NCBI GenBank assembly: GCA_023379465.1
Contig: JAMCTM010000020.1
Location: 1 to 10,937, forward strand
Length of the DNA: 10,937 nucleotides
Reading direction: 5' to 3'
DNA from: Patescibacteria group bacterium
GTDB lineage: Bacteria; Patescibacteria; Microgenomatia; Levybacterales; UBA12049
Positions 5,035 through 10,937 of this stretch are shown here, piece by piece; position 1 is the stretch's first letter, and each line of letters begins with the position of its first letter. Made by a program: the position numbers and the translations under genes. Below the pieces are notes generated by a model. That model did no database searches and was not told the DNA's origin. It was given only the letters and a program-made list of their open reading frames with translations.

Positions 5035-7386
5035 ATGCCTGTAGATAAGTTGATTGTTACCGTAATTGACCTGTTAGGCATTTTTTTTGTGTTTTGGTTT
5101 TTCCTGATGAAAGAGGAGGTACAGGTATCCGATTCTGCGGAAAAATCATCATCAAATAACACAATTCTTAAAAAGACATTTCCCGTCAAAGGGATGCATT
5201 GCGCTTCTTGCGTGCGGGTGATTGAAAGAGCGGTGAAAAAAGTTGAAGGAGTAGAAGGCTGTAGCGTTAACCTCGCGACTGAACAAGCGACAGTGACATA
5301 CGACAGGGAAAAGGTAACAAAAGACCATATCGCCACTGCCGTTAAAAATGTTGGCTATCGGGTATTGGTTGATGAGGAAATTAAATCAGAAGAAGAATTA
5401 AAACGAGAAAAACAACGGGAACTCAATATCTTACGCGATAAAGTTATTTTCAGTCTTTTTTTCGGTGGCCTTATTCTTTATGGCAGTTTTCCAATCCTGA
5501 TGAATTACGCCCCCGCGTTTCTGCGAAATCCTTTAGCGCAATTTATCCTCGCTACTCCTGTTCAGATATGGGCAGGATGGGAGTTTTACCGTTCAGCTTT
5601 TTCTTCGATAAGACACCGAAGCGCCAACATGGACACGCTTGTGGCAATAGGAACAAGTGTTGCTTATGGATATTCTGTCTTTGTTACTTTTTTCCCCAAT
5701 ATTGTCAAAAGCATTGGGTTAAATCCCATGCCCTTTTTTGATACTTCAACGATTATTATTGGACTTATTCTTTTGGGAAGATATTTTGAAGCAAGAGCAA
5801 AATCTTCAACATCAGACGCGATTAAAAAACTGGTTAATCTGCAGGCAAAAACAGCCAGAGTGGTAAAAGACGGACGGGAAATTGATATTCCGATAGAACA
5901 AGTGGAGATTGGTTATGTTCTCAGGGTCAGACCGGGAGAGAAAATCCCCGTTGATGGAGAAATCTTGGAAGGTGAATCCAGTATTGATGAATCTATGCTA
6001 ACAGGAGAAGGTATTCCTGCTGAAAAAACAAAAGGCGATAGCGTTTTTGGAGCGACATTTAATAGGTCTGGAACATTTTTATATAAAGCGACAAAAGTAG
6101 GAAGCGATACAATGCTTTCTCAGATTATAAAGCTAGTACAGGAAGCACAAGGGAGTAAAGCACCAATTCAAAGAATTGCTGATTTAATTTCTTCTTACTT
6201 TGTTCCCGCGGTTTTCATGCTTGCCTTGCTCACGTTCGCAATCTGGTATGACTTTGGAGGGAGTAACGCGCTTTTGTTTGCCATTCTTAATACGGTGGCG
6301 GTATTGATTATTGCCTGTCCCTGCGCGATGGGACTTGCCACGCCAACAGCGATAATGGTGGGTACTGGAAAAGGAGCGGAAAATGGAATCCTTATCAAAG
6401 ACGCCAAGAGCCTGGAAACCGCCGATAAAATTGATGTGGTTGTGTTTGATAAGACAGGAACACTTACCAATGGAAAACCAATCGTAACGGATATTGTTGT
6501 CGGGCAAGACAGAGAAAGAAACGATATAGTACAGCTGGCCGCCTCTCTTGAAAAAGCCTCCCAACACTCTTTGGCAGACGCGATTGTCAAAGAAGCAGAA
6601 AAGCAGAAAATACAACTATTGCCTGTTGAGAAGTTTAAAGCAATTACCGGACATGGCGTAGAGGGTATTGTAAGCGGCAAACAATTATACTTTGGTAATA
6701 GGAGGCTCATGAAAACAAAAAATATTTCTATTTCCCATGTAGATGAAGGTATTACTAAACTTGAACACGAAGGGAAAACAGTGATGATATTAATGATTGA
6801 CAATACGCTTTCTGCCCTTATTGCGGTAGCAGATACCTTCAAAGAGGGCGCGAAAGAAGGAGTGAAAAAGCTACAAGCGATGGGTGTTGAAGTCGCCATG
6901 ATAACAGGAGACAACAAACGGACCGCGGAAGCAATAGCGCGGCAAGTAGGAATCGCAAGAGTATTAGCAGAGGTTTTACCAGACCAGAAAGAAGAAGAAG
7001 TAAAAAAGATTCAATCAGAAGGTAAGAAAGTCGCTATGGTTGGAGATGGAATAAATGACGCGCCGGCACTCGCAGCAGCAGATATTGGTATTGCTATGGG
7101 AAGCGGTACGGATGTGGCGATTGAAGCGGCTGACATAACCCTTGTAAATAAAAATCTTTCATCTATAGCATCAGCAATTACGCTTTCTAAAAAGACTATG
7201 AGGACAATAAAAATGAATCTCGTATGGGCATTTGGCTACAATGTGATTCTTATTCCTATTGCCATGGGTGTCCTCTATCCGTTCTTCCATATTTTACTGA
7301 GTCCTATTTTTGCATCGGTGGCTATGGCTTCTTCCTCAATTTCTGTAGTCTCAAATTCGCTTCTTTTAAAGAGGTACAAAGAATAG
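5035..7386 (+). CDS. copA: Cu(+)-exporting P-type ATPase (CopA) with extra N-terminal membrane helix
   Basis: A 783-residue P1B-1 ATPase that pumps cytosolic Cu(I) out of the cell using ATP. Order of parts: an added hydrophobic helix at about 6-24 ([19 protein letters not shown]), a heavy-metal-associated domain with GMHCASC (Cys56 and Cys59), the transmembrane core, actuator TGE at 323-325, the CPC metal site (Cys428-Pro-Cys430), the phosphorylated Asp472 in DKTGT, and GDGIND at 670-675. Tyr735-Asn736, Met764 and Ser768 in the last helices match the Cu(I) selectivity set. The nucleotide-domain motif is SQHSLA (509-514) where SEHPLA is usual: His511 is kept, Pro is replaced. GGAG at 5023-5026 gives a good 8-base spacing to the ATG at 5035. 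The extra helix resembles the membrane anchor of small cupredoxins, and a cupredoxin tail follows the gene. Confidence 0.95.
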   Translation: MPVDKLIVTVIDLLGIFFVFWFFLMKEEVQVSDSAEKSSSNNTILKKTFPVKGMHCASCVRVIERAVKKVEGVEGCSVNLATEQATVTYDREKVTKDHIATAVKNVGYRVLVDEEIKSEEELKREKQRELNILRDKVIFSLFFGGLILYGSFPILMNYAPAFLRNPLAQFILATPVQIWAGWEFYRSAFSSIRHRSANMDTLVAIGTSVAYGYSVFVTFFPNIVKSIGLNPMPFFDTSTIIIGLILLGRYFEARAKSSTSDAIKKLVNLQAKTARVVKDGREIDIPIEQVEIGYVLRVRPGEKIPVDGEILEGESSIDESMLTGEGIPAEKTKGDSVFGATFNRSGTFLYKATKVGSDTMLSQIIKLVQEAQGSKAPIQRIADLISSYFVPAVFMLALLTFAIWYDFGGSNALLFAILNTVAVLIIACPCAMGLATPTAIMVGTGKGAENGILIKDAKSLETADKIDVVVFDKTGTLTNGKPIVTDIVVGQDRERNDIVQLAASLEKASQHSLADAIVKEAEKQKIQLLPVEKFKAITGHGVEGIVSGKQLYFGNRRLMKTKNISISHVDEGITKLEHEGKTVMILMIDNTLSALIAVADTFKEGAKEGVKKLQAMGVEVAMITGDNKRTAEAIARQVGIARVLAEVLPDQKEEEVKKIQSEGKKVAMVGDGINDAPALAAADIGIAMGSGTDVAIEAADITLVNKNLSSIASAITLSKKTMRTIKMNLVWAFGYNVILIPIAMGVLYPFFHILLSPIFASVAMASSSISVVSNSLLLKRYKE

Positions 7387-7491
7387 CTGTTGTTTTTTTG
7401 GGAGCTTTCATTTACTGCTCCATCACGAGCAGGAGATGTTCCCTTTATGTGCAGTATGGGAATGTATCGGGGGGTAATGCACGTAATTTAA
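7387..7491 (+). pseudogene. Remnant of a cupredoxin C-terminus directly after copA
   Basis: Reading on in the copA frame past its TAG gives 34 codons and then TAA (7489-7491). They include FTAPSRAGDVPF followed by MCSMGMYRGVMHVI. This matches the pattern of the last strands and copper loop of cupredoxins (F-T-P-x3-G-x3-F-x-C-x-M-G-M-x2-G-x3-V). No start codon, anchor helix or earlier cupredoxin strands precede it, so it is not a complete gene. It ends one base before the next ATG. It could be a decayed gene, the far half of one interrupted by copA, or, if the TAG were read through, a tail on CopA. The family assignment rests on the motif only. Confidence 0.55.
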
Positions 7492-7492
7492 T

Positions 7493-7711
7493 ATGACAAA
7501 GAAAATCTTACTTAAAATTATAGGGATGCATTGTACCAGTTGCGCCATGAATATTGACGGAGAATTGGAAGATACAGGAAAAGTAAAAAAGATAAGAACC
7601 AATTATGCAAAAGCGCAAACAGAAGTGGAATTTGATACAGAGAAGATAACAGAAATAGAAATTGTTGAGATTATTAAAAAAGTTGGGTATCAGGCGCAAA
7701 CAGTAAGTTGA
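7493..7711 (+). CDS. copZ: Small heavy-metal-associated domain protein, CopZ-like copper chaperone
   Basis: A 72-residue, one-domain HMA protein with a beta-alpha-beta-beta-alpha-beta layout. The metal loop GMHCTSC (Cys14 and Cys17) sits after the first strand, and the closing VGYQAQTV matches the family end. Such proteins carry Cu(I) in the cytosol and hand it to CopA or CsoR. It follows copA by about 100 bases, a gap filled by the cupredoxin remnant, so it probably belongs to the same operon. The ATG lacks an obvious Shine-Dalgarno sequence. Calling it CopZ is by analogy; the sequence alone does not exclude another soft-metal role. Confidence 0.88.
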   Translation: MTKKILLKIIGMHCTSCAMNIDGELEDTGKVKKIRTNYAKAQTEVEFDTEKITEIEIVEIIKKVGYQAQTVS

Positions 7712-7817
7712 AACGTATTTTGCAGACTAACTAATTTAGTTTTTCTTCCGAACAGCCAGCCTAACGCATTTTAGCTTATTCCGGCAAAGCCCTTAAAATT
7801 GATATGGAAAGTTGCAG

Positions 7818-7846
7818 TTGACACTGACTATATGGTCGGGTATATT
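7818..7846 (+). promoter_or_regulatory. Near-consensus promoter of lexA
   Basis: TTGACA (7818-7823) and TATATT (7841-7846) are separated by exactly 17 bases, 6 of 6 and 5 of 6 matches. The expected start of transcription, about 7 bases after the -10, falls at 7853, which is the lexA ATG. The promoter therefore implies a leaderless or nearly leaderless mRNA. It also shows that the in-frame TTG at 7799 is unlikely to be the start codon. Confidence 0.75.
7826..7837 (+). promoter_or_regulatory. Candidate LexA self-operator between -35 and -10
   Basis: GACTATATGGTC forms a near-palindrome: GAC and GTC are complementary ends around a palindromic ATAT, with one mismatched pair (T7829 and G7834). 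It lies wholly in the spacer of the lexA promoter, the place where LexA usually represses its own gene. It matches neither the Escherichia coli nor the Bacillus LexA box, so the assignment is a guess from symmetry and position. Confidence 0.35.
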
Positions 7847-7852
7847 AGAGTA

Positions 7853-8491
7853 ATGAAGCTAAATATCACCGAAAGACAAAAACAAACACTGTCTATAATA
7901 TACGATTATATTAAAAGCATTGGCTATCCTCCTACTTTCGAAGAAATGAAGGACCGATTAAATGTTTCCTCTAACCAATCCGTAATTGATTTACTTAATA
8001 AACTGGAGGATAAAAAGATTATCAAGCGTAATCAGTCGGGAGCAAGAGGCATAGCTATCTTGCCGTTTGGCTATGAGGTGCTTGGCAAACCGCCGCTTGC
8101 ACCTTTCTTAGGAGTTAGTCATGCCGGTTCCCCGCTTACTATTACGGAAATTAGCGGGCAATGGCAGAGACTGCCCGGAAATGTTGCGAGGCTCGAGGAT
8201 GAAGTGTTCCTGATTAAAGTTTCCGGCGACTCGATGATCAACGCAGGTATAGAAGACGGGGATGTTGTGCTGGTGCAGAAACAGAAAGAGTTTGTTTCCG
8301 GAGATATTGTGCTTGCCCGCATTGGCGATGACTCCACTATAAAACGTTTTATTTCGGAGGACAAACCTCCATATTTGTACCTTAAACCGGAAAACCCTAA
8401 ATATGACTTAATTTATTTTACCAAGGACGTTAGACTGGAAGGAAAAGTCATAAGGATTATGGGAAAGGAAGAGGTGCGTCTTTCTTCTTAA
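7853..8491 (+). CDS. lexA: LexA repressor (S24-family autoprotease)
   Basis: From the ATG at 7853 the protein is 212 residues. The N-terminal winged helix (about 1-60) reads LNITERQKQTLSIIYDYIKS, with the LexA-like GYPPTFEEMKDRL. The S24 peptidase domain has the cleavage site Ala91-Gly92 in GVSHAGSPL, nucleophile Ser127 in VSGDSMIN, and general base Lys164 in DSTIKRF. All self-cleavage parts are therefore present. LexA represses DNA-damage genes and cleaves itself when RecA filaments form. A longer frame from TTG 7799 would place the promoter inside the gene, so I reject it. The next gene begins seven bases after the stop, which suggests that the two are transcribed together. Whether this is the genome's main LexA or a local copy cannot be told. 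Confidence 0.93.
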   Translation: MKLNITERQKQTLSIIYDYIKSIGYPPTFEEMKDRLNVSSNQSVIDLLNKLEDKKIIKRNQSGARGIAILPFGYEVLGKPPLAPFLGVSHAGSPLTITEISGQWQRLPGNVARLEDEVFLIKVSGDSMINAGIEDGDVVLVQKQKEFVSGDIVLARIGDDSTIKRFISEDKPPYLYLKPENPKYDLIYFTKDVRLEGKVIRIMGKEEVRLSS

Positions 8492-8498
8492 TTTATTT

Positions 8499-10445
8499 AT
8501 GCCAACAGTTAAATCTAACAAATCAAAAGAAATAATCGGTGAAATTTTTAAAAATCAAGATACTGTTTTTGGTCTGCGCGAATTTGATGACATAGATATC
8601 TATGATGTTTTGTATATAAGCGAACAGGAAAAAAGTAGGTTTTACATTAAAGATTTAAAGTCGGGAAATCAAAAATTTGTTTACGATAGAGCCAAAAAGA
8701 CAGGTAAACCCGAAGAGATAGTGCGCCAGCTTTGGCTTTATAAACTGCACACGCACTATTTATATTCTTACGACAGAATGGAAACCGAAAAAAGCATTCA
8801 CTTTGGCCGTGAAGTTCACGCCAAAGCCGCGGACATCGTAATTTATAAAAAGGACAAAATAACCCCATTTATTATTATCGAAGTAAAAAATCCGGATGAA
8901 AAAAAAGCTATAGATCAATTAAAGGGTTATCTTAATTCCGAGGGCGCGGAGATTGGTGTTTGGTCAAACGGAAAAGAAAAAGTTGTTCTATATCGGCCTT
9001 ATCCTAGAGAATTTGAAGATTCTTTGGTTGATATTCCCAAAGAGAGCCAAACGATTGATGACCTTTTTGAAATAAAAAGAAAATGGTCGGAGCTTAACCC
9101 TAAATTTGATTTTGTTGAAGTTATAAAACACATTGAAGAGGTTGCCCTTGCCGGATCCGGGGCAAATGTTTTTGAAGAGATTTTTAAGATTATCTATGCC
9201 AAGCTTTACGATGAAAAAGTGGCGCAGGAGAAGAGAGAAGATGGAGAGGTTTTTTTCAGAAAATACAAAGATCCCGAAAAAACCTACGACATTATAAACG
9301 ATTTATTTAAGAATGCGATTAAAGAGTGGCCGGATACATTTGAATCAACCGATCGGATAAGACTTTCCCCGGTACGTCTTAGTGTTTGTGTTCCCTTTCT
9401 TGAGAATATCAGACTTTTTGAAACAGGCCTTGCGGAACTGGAAATTATTGATGGGGCATTTGAGTATTTAATTACGGAGGTCTCCAAAGGCAACAAAGGT
9501 CAATACTTTACCCCGCGCCACGTAATTAAAATGTGCGTTAAGATGCTGAATCCTAAAGATGGGGAGTATGTTATAGATCCCGCCTGCGGGTCAGGCGGAT
9601 TCTTACTGCACACGATGTACCATGTTTGGGACACGTTACATACCGAAAATGCAAAGAAGGAATACGCAAGCAGATACCTTTTTGGAATTGACTTTGACGA
9701 CAACATGAGGAGAATTTCTCAAGCCTTGATGCTTATCGCCGGAGACGGAAAACACCACATTTTCAAAAGAGATTCCCTTGATGCCAGAGACTGGCAGGGG
9801 ATAGAGAGCGAAGAAGCAAGGGTGGCTATGCGGCCGCTTCTTCATAAATTTAATTCGCTAGATGACCGCGAAAACAGTCTTTCTTATAGATTTTTAGATT
9901 TTAATATTTTAATGACAAATCCTCCGTTTGCCGGAGAAAATCCCGAATCCGGAATTCTTCGCCAATACGAATTGGCCAAGAAAGACGGAAAATTAAAAAA
10001 TAATATGGAGCGTCATATACTTTTTATTGAACGCTCGCTTGATGCGGTTAAGCCCGGCGGACGAATCGCCATAGTTTTGCCCCAGGGTGTTTTGAATAAT
10101 ACCAATATGGAATACGTCAGACAATTTCTATTTAATCGGGCGAGGATTTTGGCAGTGGTCGGACTTAACGGAAATACTTTTAAGCCTCATACAGGTACAA
10201 AAACTTCAGTTCTATTTTTACAGAAATGGAAAGACGACGAAGAGCCATTAAAAGACTATCCTATTTTTATGGCTGTATCAAAAAAAGGCGGAAAAGATAA
10301 TTCCGGCGATTACATTTACAAAAAAGATTCAACCGGAAATTATGTCCACGACATGCGCGGCCGCAAAGTCTTAGATCACGATCTTGACCAAATCGCCGAA
10401 GAATTTCTCAAATTCGCAAAAAAGGAAGGATTTAGTTTTTACTAA
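8499..10445 (+). CDS. HsdR-type nuclease domain fused to HsdM-type N6-adenine DNA methyltransferase
   Basis: A 648-residue protein with two parts. The N-terminal region (about 60-165) resembles the HSDR_N domain of type I restriction R subunits, a PD-(D/E)xK nuclease: Asp112 in KAADIVIY and Glu128-Val-Lys130 in IIIEVKNP, followed by a Gln (Q138 in DQLKGYL). The second part is an HsdM-like methyltransferase: a helical segment (about 190-330), GQYFTPRHVIKMCVKML, the AdoMet motif DPACGSGGF (360-368) and catalytic NPPF (474-477), ending EEFLKFAKKEGFSFY as HsdM proteins do. It should methylate adenine and may cut DNA. No helicase and no HsdS specificity subunit are in the window, so target recognition is unexplained. 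It starts seven bases after lexA without a Shine-Dalgarno sequence and ends one base before the next ATG. Confidence 0.88.
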   Translation: MPTVKSNKSKEIIGEIFKNQDTVFGLREFDDIDIYDVLYISEQEKSRFYIKDLKSGNQKFVYDRAKKTGKPEEIVRQLWLYKLHTHYLYSYDRMETEKSIHFGREVHAKAADIVIYKKDKITPFIIIEVKNPDEKKAIDQLKGYLNSEGAEIGVWSNGKEKVVLYRPYPREFEDSLVDIPKESQTIDDLFEIKRKWSELNPKFDFVEVIKHIEEVALAGSGANVFEEIFKIIYAKLYDEKVAQEKREDGEVFFRKYKDPEKTYDIINDLFKNAIKEWPDTFESTDRIRLSPVRLSVCVPFLENIRLFETGLAELEIIDGAFEYLITEVSKGNKGQYFTPRHVIKMCVKMLNPKDGEYVIDPACGSGGFLLHTMYHVWDTLHTENAKKEYASRYLFGIDFDDNMRRISQALMLIAGDGKHHIFKRDSLDARDWQGIESEEARVAMRPLLHKFNSLDDRENSLSYRFLDFNILMTNPPFAGENPESGILRQYELAKKDGKLKNNMERHILFIERSLDAVKPGGRIAIVLPQGVLNNTNMEYVRQFLFNRARILAVVGLNGNTFKPHTGTKTSVLFLQKWKDDEEPLKDYPIFMAVSKKGGKDNSGDYIYKKDSTGNYVHDMRGRKVLDHDLDQIAEEFLKFAKKEGFSFY

Positions 10446-10446
10446 T

Positions 10447-10581
10447 ATGAGTGATCGATTTTCTTTAGAGCCCAATTGTTCTGCTTGCGGCAGAGATTTA
10501 GATAGTAAATATAAAGACAGTTTTCCGCTAATGATGGCCGTAGGTGAATTTATTGACCTAACCTGTCCCACTGCGGAATAG
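10447..10581 (+). CDS. Small zinc-ribbon-like ORF, probably frameshifted
   Basis: The 44-codon frame begins MSDRFSLEPNCSACGRDL one base after the methyltransferase stop, so translation could be coupled. Cys11-x2-Cys14 looks like half of a zinc ribbon. The second half appears as LTCPT just before a stop at 10579, but only one Cys (Cys40) survives in this frame. A change of reading frame at about 10573-10577 would lead into a protein-like continuation (see 10563-10708). As written, the zinc site is incomplete. I do not recognise the family. It may be a short real protein, a decayed gene, or a sequencing error. Confidence 0.45.
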   Translation: MSDRFSLEPNCSACGRDLDSKYKDSFPLMMAVGEFIDLTCPTAE

Positions 10582-10708
10582 TTTGGCGTTTTTGGATAGA
10601 GGTAATAACTCGCCAAAAGAAAATTGGCGCGAAGAATTTAAAAATCAAAAAGGGAAGAGGTTAGTTTTCGGAGATAGAAAATATTATGTTTACAGAAAAG
10701 ACAGATAG
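10563..10708 (+). pseudogene. Likely continuation of the zinc-ribbon ORF in the +1 frame
   Basis: The frame one base ahead of the small ORF is open from just after a TAA at 10560-10562 to a TAG at 10706-10708. It reads NSLAFLDRGNNSPKENW, then EEFKNQKGKRLVFGDRKYY. This is hydrophilic and protein-like, and it would overlap the next ATG by 23 bases, as operon genes often do. If two bases had been lost near 10573, the joined protein would read CPTCGNSLAFL there and complete a CxxC...CxxC zinc ribbon. This is inferred from the sequence only. Confidence 0.4.
10582..10629 (+). other. Two mutually exclusive TTGGCG/CGCCAA stems
   Basis: TTTGGCG (10582-10588), CGCCAAA (10611-10617) and TTGGCG (10624-10629) lie in a row. 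The middle element can pair with the first (7 bp, loop of 22) or with the third (6 bp, loop of 7). It sits between the small zinc-ribbon stop and the NYN ORF. It could be an RNA switch or a simple remnant, and it overlaps the possible +1-frame coding continuation. Confidence 0.35.
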
Positions 10709-10922
10709 AATTAAACGATTAGCTAAAATTTACCCAGTTCGCATCAAAGAACTTGAGTCTATATTTAACAAACCGACTATTGTTTATATTGATTACGCAA
10801 ACGTTTATCATTGGAGCAAAAAATTACGCTGGAATATAGATATAAAAAGATTAAAGCAATTTCTTGACTCCTTTAATATGGTAAAAGAGGTTAGACTTTA
10901 TAATGGTTTTTCTAAAAAGTAG
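10686..10922 (+). CDS. NYN-domain (PIN-like nuclease) protein, truncated
   Basis: The 78-codon frame begins MFTEKTDRIKRLAKIYPVRI and contains the NYN signature IVYIDYANVYHW, with Asp36 and Asn39 as the probable first metal ligand and its partner. The segment WNIDIKRLKQFLDSF, then VKEVRLYNGF, matches the next helix and strand. NYN domains are PIN-like metal-dependent nucleases, usually acting on RNA, and run to about 140-170 residues with further acidic residues. This frame stops at 10920 just after an A-rich TCTAAAAAGT stretch, so more than half the domain is missing. The +1 frame after the stop is open to the window end, so a frameshift is likely. GGAG at 10670-10673 lies 12 bases upstream. 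Confidence 0.6.
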   Translation: MFTEKTDRIKRLAKIYPVRIKELESIFNKPTIVYIDYANVYHWSKKLRWNIDIKRLKQFLDSFNMVKEVRLYNGFSKK

Positions 10923-10937
10923 CATGAACTCGATGCA

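Noticed and set aside
6195..6917. A 240-codon open frame on the minus strand inside copA
   Set aside because: It lies fully antisense to a protein with every P-type ATPase motif, is rich in Ser, Ile and Pro as shadow frames are, and shows no domain.
7729..7747. AACT/AGTT stem followed by T residues after the copZ-like gene
   Set aside because: A 4-bp A/T stem is too weak to call a terminator.
7799..7852. Longer lexA from a TTG at 7799
   Set aside because: The added 18 residues do not resemble LexA, and the strong promoter at 7818-7846 would lie inside the gene.
10384..10446. Longer start for the zinc-ribbon ORF inside the methyltransferase gene
   Set aside because: It would overlap the conserved HsdM C-terminus by 62 bases. 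The ATG at 10447 begins directly after that stop and places CSAC near the N-terminus.
1..10937. tRNA, rRNA, CRISPR array, insertion sequence or replication origin
   Set aside because: No cloverleaf, rRNA core words, spaced identical repeats, transposase motifs or DnaA-box cluster were seen by eye on either strand.

Overview
The window reads as a fragment of a small, AT-leaning bacterial genome, most likely a Candidate Phyla Radiation (Patescibacteria) member, perhaps Microgenomates-like. The reasons are the gene order infA-rpmJ-rpsM-rpsK-rpsD-rpoA-rplQ-rplM-rpsI, short or absent Shine-Dalgarno sequences, A/T-rich heptad spacers between genes, a Lys-rich tail on L17, and a TM-plus-cupredoxin style copper locus. 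The lineage is inferred from style, not from a search. TGA is used as a stop by rpsM, rpsK, rpsD and the copZ-like gene, so the standard bacterial code applies. The odd window length and the broken frames near its right edge suggest it may be a whole contig.

Left part (1-4574): a partial divergent gene on the minus strand (1-63), then a leader with an extended -10 promoter and a long A/T hairpin. The ribosomal block follows: IF-1, L36, S13, S11, S4, RNA polymerase alpha, L17, L13 and S9, all on the plus strand and tightly packed. A good promoter overlaps the end of rpsD and drives rpoA, which moves the rpoA start to an internal ATG at 2127.

Middle part (4575-7711): a copper homeostasis operon. 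It has a TTGACA promoter, a perfect inverted-repeat CsoR-type operator that covers the ribosome binding site and start codon, csoR with a complete Cu(I) site, a CopA-type Cu+ ATPase, and a CopZ-like chaperone. CopA carries an extra N-terminal membrane helix. Directly behind its stop, in the same frame, lies the C-terminal end of a cupredoxin domain. Together these suggest that a cupredoxin gene was split by, or lost beside, the ATPase.

Right part (7712-10937): a LexA repressor with its own near-consensus promoter and probably a leaderless mRNA. Seven bases later comes a 648-residue protein joining an HsdR-type nuclease N-terminal domain to an HsdM-type adenine methyltransferase. Then come a small zinc-ribbon ORF that looks frameshifted and a truncated NYN-domain (PIN-like nuclease) ORF. 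The close spacing suggests a DNA-damage-responsive restriction or defence cassette. It is the most interesting candidate system here, but the window ends before it is complete.
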